Assembly (NCBI RefSeq): GCF_900109495.1
Contig: NZ_FOAA01000012.1
Coordinates: 55,849 to 119,848 of the forward strand
Direction: 5' to 3'
Length of the DNA: 64,000 bases
Source of the DNA: Ectothiorhodospira marina
GTDB lineage: Bacteria; Pseudomonadota; Gammaproteobacteria; Ectothiorhodospirales; Ectothiorhodospiraceae
Shown here piece by piece: positions 1 to 9,125 of this stretch. Position 1 is the first letter of the stretch, and every line of letters begins with the position of its first letter. A program made the translations under genes and the position numbers. The notes under the pieces are model-generated. The model saw nothing but the letters and a program-made list of their open reading frames with translations. It was not told where the DNA came from and ran no database searches.

Positions 1-238
1 AGACCCCCTCACGGTCCAGAACGGCCTTGTCTGCCCGGAAACGCAGTTGTCCATCATCGGGGTAGGTGGTGTCCGGGGCGGGCGGGTGGTAATCGCACAG
101 GGCCCATTCATCCGCCAGGGCTGGCGTGATGGCAACATGAATGCACAATATCAGCGAGGGCGCGTGTCGGTACACGGTGGCGAGTCCGATCAACGGGGGT
201 GGTTCCGGTGCTGTTCCCTCAGCACCGGCGGGGGGCAT
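1..238 (-). CDS. lptD: LptD-like LPS-assembly protein, N-terminal part (runs off window)
   Basis: An open frame on the minus strand starts with ATG 10 bases downstream of the adk stop codon and runs off the left edge. An AAGG lies 7 bases before the ATG. After about 30 residues comes a hydrophobic signal-like stretch ending in PALA, then WALCDYHPP and QLRFRADKAVLDREGV. That combination (signal peptide, a Trp-Ala-x-Cys motif, then a beta-rich 'RADKA' stretch) resembles the start of LptD/OstA, the outer-membrane LPS translocon. A GTG near position 166 is an alternative start that gives a more conventional signal peptide length. Only about 79 residues are visible, so the family call is an inference from short motifs. 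Confidence 0.5.
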   Translation of the reverse strand, partial: MPPAGAEGTAPEPPPLIGLATVYRHAPSLILCIHVAITPALADEWALCDYHPPAPDTTYPDDGQLRFRADKAVLDREGV

Positions 239-248
239 GTCAGGGCCT

Positions 249-911
249 TCAGGCCTTCGGGCCGCCCACAGACTCAAGCACCTTGGAAACCTCCTTGAAG
301 ATGTCCTCGATTTCACCTTCCCCCTTGACGGTGTGCAGCAGGTCCTTGTCCCGGTAGTATTCCACCAGGGGCTCGGTCTGAGCCTGGTAGACTTTCAGGC
401 GGCTGCCGATGGTCTCTTCGTTGTCATCGGAGCGGTGCTTGAGTTCACCACCGCACAGATCACAGACGCCCTCCTGGCGGGGCGGATGCGTGTAGCTGTT
501 GAACACCGCGCCACAGGAAGCGCAGGTGAGACGACCGGTAAGCCGCTGCATCAGGCTCTCGAAGTCCACATGAATGAGCACGGCAGCATCCAGGGGCTGA
601 CCCAGATCGGTGAGCATTTCATCCAGGCTGCCGGCCTGGTTGAGGTTGCGGGGGAAGCCGTCCAGGATGTAGCCACGCTGGGTGTCCGGCATGGCCAGAC
701 GCTCGCGGATCATGCCCAGCACCACGTCGTCGGTGACCAGTTCGCCGGCGTCCATGGCGGCCTTGGCCTTCTGACCCAGGGGGGTGCCCGCGGACACCGC
801 GGCGCGCAACAGGTCACCGGTGGAGATCTGCGGAACCTTGTAACGCTCCATGATCAGTTTGGACTGGGTTCCCTTGCCGGAACCGGGAGCGCCCAACAGG
901 ACGATACGCAT
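249..911 (-). CDS. adk: adenylate kinase with Cys4 LID
   Basis: 220 aa, a typical long-form adenylate kinase that interconverts ATP+AMP and 2 ADP in the cytoplasm. The P-loop GAPGSGKGT is at residues 8-16, and the AMP-site motif DGFPRN is at about 84-89. The LID (about 122-160) carries C130-x2-C133 and C150-x2-C153, the zinc-binding Cys4 arrangement common in Gram-positive enzymes. Many enteric enzymes have a hydrogen-bonding network there instead. The gene is divergent from ppa, with a 178-bp spacer, and the lptD-like gene follows 10 bases downstream on the same strand. Confidence 0.98.
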   Translation of the reverse strand: MRIVLLGAPGSGKGTQSKLIMERYKVPQISTGDLLRAAVSAGTPLGQKAKAAMDAGELVTDDVVLGMIRERLAMPDTQRGYILDGFPRNLNQAGSLDEMLTDLGQPLDAAVLIHVDFESLMQRLTGRLTCASCGAVFNSYTHPPRQEGVCDLCGGELKHRSDDNEETIGSRLKVYQAQTEPLVEYYRDKDLLHTVKGEGEIEDIFKEVSKVLESVGGPKA

Positions 912-1023
912 GGTATTTCCCCTTTAGCTTAGAGCTTGTTTTAAGCGATTTATTCAAGACAATAGGCCGAGACTTATACCTGCTCCAGCCATTGGGGTGC
1001 AACCACCCCCCACTGGATTCATG

Positions 1024-1052
1024 CTTTTCGCAGCGCGTCATACCGTTATAAT
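1024..1052 (+). promoter_or_regulatory. candidate sigma70 promoter for ppa
   Basis: A perfect TATAAT is at 1047-1052, 38 bases before the ppa ATG. The matching -35 position (about 1024-1029, CTTTTC, 17-bp spacer) is weak. The -10 match and its position support the call; start-site mapping is lacking. Confidence 0.4.
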
Positions 1053-1089
1053 GCCGCGTCCGTTTTCAACCCATCTGGAGTAAAGCAAC

Positions 1090-1623
1090 ATGAATATAGA
1101 CAATATTCCTGCCGGCAAGGACCTGCCCAATGATGTGAACGTGATCATCGAGATCCCGGCCCAGGCCTCGCCGGTGAAATATGAAGTGGACAAGGACAGC
1201 GGCGCGCTGCTGGTGGACCGCTTCATGGCCACGCCCATGTTCTACCCTTGCAACTACGGCTTTATCCCCCACACCCTCTCCGATGACGGGGATCCGGTGG
1301 ATGTGCTGGTCATGACCCCGCATCCGCTGCTCAGCGGCAGTGTGATCCGTTCTCGCCCCGTGGGCATGCTCAGGATGACCGATGAGGCGGGTGAAGACGC
1401 CAAGCTGCTGGCCGTGCCCGTGTCCAAGCTCTATCCCGAGTACGATCGTATCCAGGGGCCTGATGATGTTTCGCCGTTGCTGCTGGACCAGATCAAGCAT
1501 TTCTTCGAGCATTACAAGGAACTGGAGCCCAATAAATGGGTCAAGGTGGAAGGCTGGGAAGGCGTGGACGCCGCCCGTGCGGAGATCGAGTCCTCCGTCA
1601 AGCGCTTCCAGCAGAAGGGCTGA
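1090..1623 (+). CDS. ppa: inorganic pyrophosphatase (family I)
   Basis: 177 aa, the usual length of the hexameric soluble bacterial enzyme that hydrolyses PPi to 2 Pi and drives biosynthetic reactions. The metal-binding signature D-D-G-D-P-V-D is at about residues 65-71, and the YEVDKDSG substrate/metal region is near 31-38. A TGGAGTAAAG ribosome-binding region precedes the ATG. It stands alone between divergent adk and the mrdA operon. Confidence 0.98.
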   Translation: MNIDNIPAGKDLPNDVNVIIEIPAQASPVKYEVDKDSGALLVDRFMATPMFYPCNYGFIPHTLSDDGDPVDVLVMTPHPLLSGSVIRSRPVGMLRMTDEAGEDAKLLAVPVSKLYPEYDRIQGPDDVSPLLLDQIKHFFEHYKELEPNKWVKVEGWEGVDAARAEIESSVKRFQQKG

Positions 1624-1727
1624 CCTGAACGGTTCCGTGGGGTGCAGCATCCCGCGAGGGATTGCGCGCCCCGCGTGGGTCGTGAGTATTGTGTAATCCC
1701 GCACGTATCCCCGGAATCCGCAAGCCC

Positions 1728-3575
1728 ATGCCGGTGCGCCAACCCCTCAAGAATCACTACCAGGAAAAGAGGCTGTTCCTTGCCCGAGTGGTGATCCTGA
1801 TGGTGATGGTCACCTTGCTGTTCGGGATTGTCAGTGCGCGTCTGGGTCACTTGCAGGTGGCCAGTTATTCTCATTTTTCCACGCTGTCCCAGAACAATCG
1901 CGTGCGCCTGGAGGCGCTGCCGCCGCCCCGAGGGCTGATCTTCGATCGCAATGGGGTGGTGCTGGCGGAGAACCGTCCGGCCTATCAGCTGGAGGTCACT
2001 CCGGAGCAGGTGACGGACATGGATGCCACCCTGGAGCAACTCGCCCGGATCGTGCATCTGGAAGAGGCGCGCATCGAGCGATTTCGCCGTATGCTGAAGG
2101 GCAAGCGTCCCTTCCAGGCTGTTCCACTGAAGCTCAATCTCACGGACGAAGAGTTGGCCAACTTTGCGGTCAACCGGCACCGCTTCCCTGGGGTGGATGT
2201 GGAGGCGCGGGTGGCCCGGCATTATCCTCAAGGCGCTTCGCTGGCCCATGTACTGGGGTATGTGGGGCGCATCGACGAGCGGGAGCTGGCCCGCATCGAT
2301 ACCCAACGTTATGCCGGCACCACGCATATCGGCAAGCTGGGGATTGAACGCTTTTACGAGAGCCAGCTCCACGGACACGTGGGCTTCCAGAAGGTGGAGG
2401 TGAATGCCCAGGGGCGCACGCTGCGGGTATTGGAGCGGGAGCCGGCCACGCCGGGACGGGATCTGGTGCTGAGCCTGGATGTGCGCCTGCAGCGGGCGGC
2501 GGAAGAGATCCTGGACGGGTACGCCGGCGCTATCGTGGCCATGGATCCGCGCAATGGCGAGGTGCTGGCCATGGTCAGTATGCCGAGCTTCGATCCCAAT
2601 CTCTTTGTCCATGGCATCTCGCGGTCCGTGTTTCAGGAACTGCGTACCCATCGGCGTCAACCCCTGTTCAACCGGGCGTTGTCCGGACAGTATCCCCCCG
2701 GGTCCACCCTCAAACCCGTGGTGGGACTGGCGGGTCTGGAGCATGGGGTGACCACGGCCGAGCGCACCATGTACTCCCCGGGCTATTACACCCTGCCCAA
2801 TGATACCCGGCGTTACCGTGACTGGCGCTATCACGGGACGGTGAATCTGGATCGGGCCATTGCCCAATCGTCCGATGTGTATTTCTATGATCTGGGCCAC
2901 AAACTGGGGATTGATCGCATGTCGTCGTTTCTGGGGCGCTTTGGTCTCGGTGAGCGTACTGGCATCGACAGCACGGGCGAGCGCCAGGGCCTGCTGCCCA
3001 GCCGCGAATGGAAACGGGCCACGTACAACCAGCCCTGGTATCCCGGCGAGACACTCATCACCGCCATTGGCCAGGGGTATATGCTCACCACACCCCTGCA
3101 ACTGACCTCTTTGACCAGCACGCTGGCGATGCGCGGGGAACGGGTGCGCCCGCACCTGCTGCGGGGGCACATCCAGGGCGACGGGGGAGAACTGGCGCTG
3201 GACGAGTCCGAGCCGCTGGCCCCGGTGCAGGTCAGTCGCCCGGAATACTGGGATCAGGTACGCGAGCCCATGGAGCATGTGCTGCACCGGGCCCGGGGCA
3301 CGGCTCATTCCTCGGCCGGCCAGGATGCGGCCTATCGTATTGCCGGCAAGACCGGCACCTCACAGGTCTTCGGTCTGGGGGAGGAAGAGGAATATGATGA
3401 GGATGAGTTGGCGATGCATCTCCATGACCATGCGTTGTTCATCGGTTATGCCCCTGCCGACGACCCCCGGATTGCTGTGGCGGTGATCGTTGAGCACGGT
3501 GGCAGTGGTGGCCGGGTGGCGGCCCCCATGGCCCGCAAGGTCATGGACTACTACCTTCTGGAGATGGAATCCTGA
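1728..3575 (+). CDS. mrdA: penicillin-binding protein 2 (elongasome transpeptidase)
   Basis: 615 aa from the ATG at 1728. An upstream TTG at 1689 extends the frame by 13 residues that look non-native. The ATG start puts the catalytic motifs near E. coli PBP2 numbering: S326-T-L-K329 (acylated Ser), S381-S-D383 (the PBP2 form of SxN) and K541-T-G543. One N-terminal transmembrane helix (about residues 17-38) anchors it, followed by the non-catalytic dimerisation domain and the transpeptidase domain. PBP2 cross-links side-wall peptidoglycan with RodA, whose gene overlaps by one base (TGATG). No clear Shine-Dalgarno precedes the ATG. Confidence 0.95.
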   Translation: MPVRQPLKNHYQEKRLFLARVVILMVMVTLLFGIVSARLGHLQVASYSHFSTLSQNNRVRLEALPPPRGLIFDRNGVVLAENRPAYQLEVTPEQVTDMDATLEQLARIVHLEEARIERFRRMLKGKRPFQAVPLKLNLTDEELANFAVNRHRFPGVDVEARVARHYPQGASLAHVLGYVGRIDERELARIDTQRYAGTTHIGKLGIERFYESQLHGHVGFQKVEVNAQGRTLRVLEREPATPGRDLVLSLDVRLQRAAEEILDGYAGAIVAMDPRNGEVLAMVSMPSFDPNLFVHGISRSVFQELRTHRRQPLFNRALSGQYPPGSTLKPVVGLAGLEHGVTTAERTMYSPGYYTLPNDTRRYRDWRYHGTVNLDRAIAQSSDVYFYDLGHKLGIDRMSSFLGRFGLGERTGIDSTGERQGLLPSREWKRATYNQPWYPGETLITAIGQGYMLTTPLQLTSLTSTLAMRGERVRPHLLRGHIQGDGGELALDESEPLAPVQVSRPEYWDQVREPMEHVLHRARGTAHSSAGQDAAYRIAGKTGTSQVFGLGEEEEYDEDELAMHLHDHALFIGYAPADDPRIAVAVIVEHGGSGGRVAAPMARKVMDYYLLEMES

Positions 3576-4693
3576 TGTTTCACACCGCTGCCGCCGAGGT
3601 CAGTCCCGGGCGTCAGATCCTGCGCGCCCTGCACCTGGACCTGCCGTTGTTGGGGGGGATCTCCCTCTTGCTGGCCCTGGGTTTCGTGGTGCTCTACAGC
3701 GCCAGCGGCGAGAACCTGGATATGTTGCAACGCCAGGGTGTCCGGGTGGCCCTGGCCTTTGGTGTGCTCATGCTACTGGCGCAGATCCCCCATCATCACC
3801 TGCGTCAGTGGTCGCCCTGGGTGTATCTGATGGGCGTGTTGCTGCTGGTCCTGGTGATGTTTTTCGGGGAAATGGGCAAGGGGGCCCAACGCTGGCTGGA
3901 TCTGGGCCTGATCCGGTTTCAGCCCTCGGAATTCATGAAGCTGGCCGTTCCCATGATGGTGGCCTGGTATTTCGCCGATCGCCCCCTGCCGCCGCGCCTG
4001 CGGGAGCTGGTCGTGGCGGGGGTGGTGGTGGCCGTCCCGGCGGGGTTGATTGCCCAGCAGCCGGATCTGGGCACGGCCCTGCTGGTGAGCGGGGCGGGCC
4101 TGCTGGTGATCTTCCTGGCGGGCATCCGCTGGCGGGTGCTCCTGGGGTTGGGGGCGCTGGCCGTGGCAGCGGCGCCCCTGCTGTGGCACTTCATGCAGGA
4201 CTACCAGCGTCGACGGGTACTCACTCTGCTCAATCCGGAGAGTGATCCGCTGGGGGCGGGCTATCACATCATCCAGTCCAAGATTGCCATCGGCTCAGGC
4301 GGGGTCTACGGCAAGGGCTGGCTGAATGGTACCCAGTCCCAGTTGGAGTTTCTGCCTGAGCGTTCCACTGATTTCATCTTTGCTGTTTATGCTGAGGAAT
4401 TCGGTCTGCTGGGGGTGCTGGTGCTCCTGGCCCTGTATCTTTTCGTGATCTTCCGCGGGTTGATCATCGCCGTGCGGGCCCAGGATACCTATGCGCGTCT
4501 GCTGGCTGGCAGTTTGAGCGTGACCTTCTTCATTTATGTGTTCGTGAACACCGGCATGGTGATCGGGCTGCTGCCGGTGGTGGGGGTGCCGTTGCCCCTG
4601 TTCAGTTATGGCGGGACATCCCTCGTGACCCTGATGGCGGCATTCGGTATTCTCATGTCCATCCATTCCCATCGCAGACTGCTGGCCCGATGA
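3575..4693 (+). CDS. rodA: rod-shape peptidoglycan glycosyltransferase RodA (SEDS)
   Basis: 372 aa with about ten hydrophobic helices, a SEDS-family polymerase that makes glycan strands for PBP2. The ERSTDFIF motif contains the Asp that is essential in E. coli RodA, and SYGGTS near the C terminus is also typical. The start overlaps the mrdA stop by one base and its own stop overlaps the mltB start, so the three genes are translationally coupled. This is the standard mrdA-rodA pair. Confidence 0.97.
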   Translation: MFHTAAAEVSPGRQILRALHLDLPLLGGISLLLALGFVVLYSASGENLDMLQRQGVRVALAFGVLMLLAQIPHHHLRQWSPWVYLMGVLLLVLVMFFGEMGKGAQRWLDLGLIRFQPSEFMKLAVPMMVAWYFADRPLPPRLRELVVAGVVVAVPAGLIAQQPDLGTALLVSGAGLLVIFLAGIRWRVLLGLGALAVAAAPLLWHFMQDYQRRRVLTLLNPESDPLGAGYHIIQSKIAIGSGGVYGKGWLNGTQSQLEFLPERSTDFIFAVYAEEFGLLGVLVLLALYLFVIFRGLIIAVRAQDTYARLLAGSLSVTFFIYVFVNTGMVIGLLPVVGVPLPLFSYGGTSLVTLMAAFGILMSIHSHRRLLAR

Positions 4694-5781
4694 GTTTCCC
4701 CCTACCCCCCTTGGTGACCCTGATGCGCGGTTCCCTCTCAAGCCCGGCCCTGCGGGTGATGACCCTGATCATGGGGTTGTGTTTCCTGTTCGCCTTCATT
4801 TCCGGCGTGAGCGAGGCCTCACCGCGCTTCAAGGCGGGTGATCCCGCCTATCTGGAACGAGACGAGGTACAGCGCTTCATCGAGGCGCGGGTGGAAGAGG
4901 GGTTTGATGAGGATGAACTGCGCGCACTGTTCGCGGGTGCCGACGGGCTGCAGCGGGTGCTGGACCTGATCTCCACCCCGGCGGAGGCCCGGCCCTGGAA
5001 GGATTATCGACCCATTTTTCTCACCCGCGAGCGTATCCAGGCGGGGGTGCGTTTCTGGGAGGCGCATGAATCCACCCTGCTAAGGGCCCAGGAGCGTTTT
5101 CGGGTCAACCCGGACATCATCGTCGCCATCATCGGTGTGGAGACCTTCTACGGCCGCCATGCCGGTGGATTCCCGGTCTTTGATGCCCTGGTGACCCTGG
5201 GGTTTGATTACCCGCCCCGGGCCGATTTCTTCCGCTCCGAACTGGCTCATTATCTGCGTCTTGTGAGAGAGGAAGGCCTGGATCTGCGTGCGACCCGCGG
5301 CTCCTATGCCGGGGCCATGGGCCGGGGGCAGTTCATTTCCTCAAGTTACCGCGAATACGCCGTGGACTTCGACGGCGACGGGCGCCGGGATCTGCTGGAT
5401 TCCTGGCCCGATGCCATCGGCAGCGTGGCCAACTACTTCCAGCGTCATGGTTGGTCCATGGGGGCGCCCGTGGTGGTGCGTGCTCAGGTGGAAAGTGATG
5501 ACTACAAGGCACTGGTGAGCCGTCCCTACCGGGCCCGGTACACGCTTGATGAGCTGGCCGAAAAAGGCGTCCGTCCGGTTTCGTCGGTGGATCCGGATGC
5601 CCGTTTCTCGGTCATCGAGCTGGAGGCAGAGGATGGCATTCAGGTGTGGCTGGGGTACGAGAATTTCTATGTGATCACCCGCTACAACCGCAGCCCCTTG
5701 TACGCCATGGCCGTGTACGAGTTGTCCCGTGAGATCCGTGAGGCGCGGGAAGCCGAATTGCGCGGAGGGGATGACACGTGA
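4690..5781 (+). CDS. mltB: membrane-bound lytic murein transglycosylase B
   Basis: 363 aa. A hydrophobic segment at about residues 20-38 serves as signal sequence; I see no convincing lipobox cysteine, unlike E. coli MltB, so it may be a soluble periplasmic or membrane-anchored form. Catalytic Glu is E151 in GVETFYGRHAG. The substrate-binding block SYAGAMGRGQF and the Asp-rich metal loop DFDGDGRRDL follow. It cleaves peptidoglycan strands to 1,6-anhydro-MurNAc ends; the recycling kinase gene anmK is also in this window. It overlaps rodA (ATGA) and rlpA (GTGA). Confidence 0.95.
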   Translation: MSFPLPPLVTLMRGSLSSPALRVMTLIMGLCFLFAFISGVSEASPRFKAGDPAYLERDEVQRFIEARVEEGFDEDELRALFAGADGLQRVLDLISTPAEARPWKDYRPIFLTRERIQAGVRFWEAHESTLLRAQERFRVNPDIIVAIIGVETFYGRHAGGFPVFDALVTLGFDYPPRADFFRSELAHYLRLVREEGLDLRATRGSYAGAMGRGQFISSSYREYAVDFDGDGRRDLLDSWPDAIGSVANYFQRHGWSMGAPVVVRAQVESDDYKALVSRPYRARYTLDELAEKGVRPVSSVDPDARFSVIELEAEDGIQVWLGYENFYVITRYNRSPLYAMAVYELSREIREAREAELRGGDDT

Positions 5782-6662
5782 ACCCTCGCGGGCCGGTGCG
5801 CGCGCTGCTGCTGGTCCTGGTGGTGGGCGTGCTGACTGCCTGTGGCGGTCCACGGGGGCCGGTGTCCGGTGACCGGGCACCCCATCCCAGTCAGGTGCCC
5901 GATCTGGCCGCTGTTCAGGAGCCCACGCCACAGCCTGAGCCCCCCAGCCGTTATGGTAATCCGGAGTCTTACGAGGTGTTCGGGCGGCGTTATGTCACGC
6001 TGGCCTCTGCCGAGGGCTACCGGGAGCGGGGTATCGCTTCCTGGTATGGCACCAAGTTTCACGGTCGGCGCACCTCCAGTGGTGAGCCCTACGACATGTA
6101 CGCCATGACCGCGGCCCACACGACCTTGCCGTTGCCCACCTATGCCCGGGTCACCAATCTGGAGAACGGGCGCAGCGTGGTGGTGCGGGTGAATGACCGC
6201 GGACCCTTTGCGAATGATCGCATCATCGACCTGTCCTACGCGGCGGCGCATCGTATCGACATGATCAACCAGGGCACCGCGCGCGTGGAGGTGGAGGCCC
6301 TGGAGCCCTATCCGGTCTCGGGTGGGCAGCAGCAGGCGGCACGCCCCCCCGCGGCAACCAACGATACCGGTGAGGGGGGGCCGACCCCTGTCCCCCTGCT
6401 GCAATCGTTGCCGTCTCAGGCATCCGTTGGCCAGGTCTTTGTGCAGGTGGGCGCTTTTGCCAGTCGCATCAACGCGGAACGGCTGCAGGATCGTCTGCGG
6501 GCCCGAGGCCTGGGGCCTGTGGCCGTCACGGAAAGTCGTGTCGAGGATCGTCGCTTGTACCGGGTGCGCCTCGGGCCCAAAGTCGACGAGGCTCGGGCGG
6601 CCGAAGTCGGGCGCATCCTGGAGGGGATGGGCATCACGGATTTTCGCATCGTTTCCGATTAA
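5778..6662 (+). CDS. rlpA: RlpA-family septal lytic transglycosylase lipoprotein
   Basis: 294 aa, starting at a GTG that overlaps the mltB stop (GTGA). The N terminus is a lipoprotein signal with lipobox LTAC. The double-psi beta-barrel domain covers about residues 84-170 (GIASWYG, then VRVNDRGPF). A Gln/Pro-rich linker leads to a C-terminal SPOR domain (about 219-294, QVGAFASRINAERL) that binds denuded glycan at division sites. RlpA enzymes cleave such naked strands. Place in the operon and domain order are classical. Confidence 0.95.
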   Translation: MNPRGPVRALLLVLVVGVLTACGGPRGPVSGDRAPHPSQVPDLAAVQEPTPQPEPPSRYGNPESYEVFGRRYVTLASAEGYRERGIASWYGTKFHGRRTSSGEPYDMYAMTAAHTTLPLPTYARVTNLENGRSVVVRVNDRGPFANDRIIDLSYAAAHRIDMINQGTARVEVEALEPYPVSGGQQQAARPPAATNDTGEGGPTPVPLLQSLPSQASVGQVFVQVGAFASRINAERLQDRLRARGLGPVAVTESRVEDRRLYRVRLGPKVDEARAAEVGRILEGMGITDFRIVSD

Positions 6663-6786
6663 GGTAACCCGCGAGGAGTGGAGTGTCGCGGTGGGCCTTG
6701 GCGTGTGTCCGAACGCCACCGTCGACATGTATGATAGCCTCATTCCGTCCAGTTCCGAATCAAACCTTTCAGGTATTTGAAGAACC

Positions 6787-7959
6787 ATGATCCAGAGATT
6801 AAGCCTCTTTTTGCTGTTGTTTGCCCTGCTGCCCGGGGTGGCTCTGGGGAGTACCCTCAGGGTGTCGCCCCCCTCGGATCTCAATGCGCGCAACTACGTG
6901 GTGATGGATGCCCAAAGTGGCGCGATCCTCGCCGAGCGGGAGGGCGAACAGCGTGTGGAGCCCGCCAGCCTGACCAAGCTCATGACGGCCTACACGATCT
7001 TTCGCGAACTGCAGGAGGGCAAGCTCAGCCTGAACGAGGAGGTGGAGGTCAGTGAACGGGCCTGGCGCACGGGGATGAGCGGCGCCTCGCGGATGTTCAT
7101 CGAGGTGGGCACACGGGTCACGGTGGAAGAGTTGCTGCGCGGCATGATCATCCAGTCGGGCAATGATGCCTGTGTGGCGCTGGCCGAGCGGGTGGCAGGT
7201 ACCGAGGGGGCCTTTGTGGATCTGATGAACGCCCAGGCACGGGCGCTGGGCATGCATGATACCCACTTTCAGAACAGTCACGGTCTGCCCACCGAGGCGG
7301 ATCAGTACACCTCGGCAAGAGACATCTCGCGGCTGATGCAGGCCCTGGTGAATGATTTCCCCGAGTACTACGACTACTACGCCGAGCGCAGTTTCACCTA
7401 TAACGGCATCAGTCAGTCCAACCGCAACCTGCTTCTGTGGCGGGATGACTCGGTGGATGGCGGCAAGACCGGCTGGACCCGTTCGGCCGGCTACAACCTG
7501 GTGTCTTCCGCCAAGCGTGATGGGATGCGCCTGGTGGTGGCGGTGATGGGCATTGAGGCCTCCAGCCACGAACAGGGAGGGCGTATGCGGGCCAATGAGT
7601 CCCAGGCCCTCTACAACTGGGCCTTCCGACAGTTTGAAACGCACCGGGTCTATGAGGCGGGAGAGCCCCTCACTGAGGCCCGGGTGTGGAAGGGGGAGAG
7701 CAAGTCCGTGCCGCTGGGGCTGACCGAACCGTTCTATGTGAGCATCCCCCGGGGCAGTTATGAGCAGATGGAGGCCCAGACGGAATTGGATCCATTGCTG
7801 CAAGCCCCCATTCAGCAAGGCGCCAGCCATGGTGAGTTGAGTCTGATGCTGGAGGGCGAGGTTGTCGCGAACCGTCCGCTGGTGGCCCTGGAGGGCGTGG
7901 AAGAGGGGGGGCTGGTCCGCCGGCTGGTGGATGGCGCCTGGCTGTGGGTGCGTTATTGA
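6787..7959 (+). CDS. dacA: D-alanyl-D-alanine carboxypeptidase (PBP5/6 type)
   Basis: 390 aa. A signal peptide (about 1-21, ending VALG) is followed by a class C low-molecular-weight PBP: S61-L-T-K64, S124-G-N126 and K227-T-G229. The C-terminal beta domain and a final short amphipathic tail (RRLVDGAWLWVRY) fit peripheral inner-membrane attachment from the periplasm. It removes the terminal D-Ala of pentapeptide stems and so controls cross-linking. It is separated from rlpA by 124 bp, so it may have its own promoter. The D-amino-acid transaminase gene next to it fits D-Ala metabolism. Confidence 0.95.
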   Translation: MIQRLSLFLLLFALLPGVALGSTLRVSPPSDLNARNYVVMDAQSGAILAEREGEQRVEPASLTKLMTAYTIFRELQEGKLSLNEEVEVSERAWRTGMSGASRMFIEVGTRVTVEELLRGMIIQSGNDACVALAERVAGTEGAFVDLMNAQARALGMHDTHFQNSHGLPTEADQYTSARDISRLMQALVNDFPEYYDYYAERSFTYNGISQSNRNLLLWRDDSVDGGKTGWTRSAGYNLVSSAKRDGMRLVVAVMGIEASSHEQGGRMRANESQALYNWAFRQFETHRVYEAGEPLTEARVWKGESKSVPLGLTEPFYVSIPRGSYEQMEAQTELDPLLQAPIQQGASHGELSLMLEGEVVANRPLVALEGVEEGGLVRRLVDGAWLWVRY

Positions 7960-7980
7960 ACGGGCGAGTGAACGGGAGCC

Positions 7981-8850
7981 ATGATGTCCGAGAGTAAGAT
8001 CATCTATCTCAATGGCGAGTTCTTGCCGGAAGAGGGGGCGCGGGTCTCGGTGCTGGACCGGGGCTTTCTGTTCGGCGACGGCGTGTACGAGGTCATTCCG
8101 GTGTTTGGCGGTCGCCCCCTGCGTCTGGCAGAACATCTGGACCGACTGGCTCACAGCCTGGCAGAGACCCGCATTCCTGACCCTTTGTCCCGGCAGGGTT
8201 GGACGGCCCTCTTCGATGAGTTGCTGAGCCATAATCCTGGCGGCGATCGCAGCATCTATGTGCAGGTCACCCGGGGCGTGGCCCCCCGGGAACATGCCTT
8301 TCCGGAAGCCATCACCCCCACGGTCATGGCCATGGTGAACCCCATTCGACCGCTCGGTGATCAGGTGCTGGCCCAGGGCGTGGCTGCCGTGGTCATCCCC
8401 GATCACCGCTGGGCCCGCTGCGACATCAAGGCCATTACGCTGCTGGCCAATGTGTTGGCCCGACAGGAGGCCGTGGACAGCGGCGCCACGGAGGCCATCC
8501 TGGTGCGCAATGGCCTGGCGACCGAAGGTGCCGCCAGCAACCTGTTTCTGGTGGCCGATGGGGTGATCGTCACGCCGCCCAAGGATCACTCCCTGCTGGG
8601 GGGGATCACCCGGGATCTGGTGGTGGAACTGGCCGAGGCCAACGGCCTGCCGGTCATGGAGACGCGTATCCCCGAGGACAGCCTCCAGGGAGCCGAGGAG
8701 ATCTGGCTGACCAGCTCCACCCGCGAAATCCTGCCGGTCACCCGTCTCGACGGTCGGAGGGTGGGGCACGGTCAACCGGGCCCCGTGTGGCAGCGTGTTC
8801 ACGCGCTGTATCAGGACTACAAGGCCCATCTGCGTCAGGAGGCCCCATGA
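7981..8850 (+). CDS. dat: D-amino-acid transaminase (class IV PLP)
   Basis: 289 aa of the fold-IV aminotransferase family. The PLP lysine is K150 in RCDIKAITLLANV, and the GAxEAILVRNG and EGAASNLF blocks are typical of D-alanine transaminase. It interconverts D-Ala/2-oxoglutarate and pyruvate/D-Glu in the cytoplasm. Two adjacent ATGs (7981, 7984) follow a GGGAG. Its stop overlaps the next start (ATGA). A branched-chain or aminodeoxychorismate activity is the alternative within this family; the dacA-ybeD-lipB context favours the D-amino-acid role. Confidence 0.88.
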   Translation: MMSESKIIYLNGEFLPEEGARVSVLDRGFLFGDGVYEVIPVFGGRPLRLAEHLDRLAHSLAETRIPDPLSRQGWTALFDELLSHNPGGDRSIYVQVTRGVAPREHAFPEAITPTVMAMVNPIRPLGDQVLAQGVAAVVIPDHRWARCDIKAITLLANVLARQEAVDSGATEAILVRNGLATEGAASNLFLVADGVIVTPPKDHSLLGGITRDLVVELAEANGLPVMETRIPEDSLQGAEEIWLTSSTREILPVTRLDGRRVGHGQPGPVWQRVHALYQDYKAHLRQEAP

Positions 8851-9125
8851 GCGATTCCCTCGAGACCCCGCTGCTGGATAAGGCCTTTCCGTGTGAATTC
8901 CCCGTGAAGGTGATGGGCGCTTCCGTGCCAGAATTCCATGAGCGGGTGGAGGCCATCGTGCGCCGTCACGTACCCGAGGTCTCCAGTCAGGCCTTCTCGT
9001 CCCGGCCTTCACGCAATGGGCGGTATGTGGCCATTACCGTGGTGGTTCAAGCCCGGAGCCGTGAACATATGGATGGGCTCTACCAGGAACTGTCCGCCTG
9101 CGAACTGGTGACCATGGCCCTGTGA
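8847..9125 (+). CDS. ybeD: YbeD/DUF493 family protein
   Basis: 92 aa starting at the ATG that overlaps the dat stop; longer upstream starts lie inside dat. The [11 protein letters not shown] opening, the [15 protein letters not shown] strand and a final strand match the small ACT-like YbeD fold. In E. coli and relatives ybeD lies between dacA and lipB, as here. Its biochemical role is not established; a regulatory link to lipoate or envelope genes is only suggested by synteny. Confidence 0.93.
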   Translation: MSDSLETPLLDKAFPCEFPVKVMGASVPEFHERVEAIVRRHVPEVSSQAFSSRPSRNGRYVAITVVVQARSREHMDGLYQELSACELVTMAL

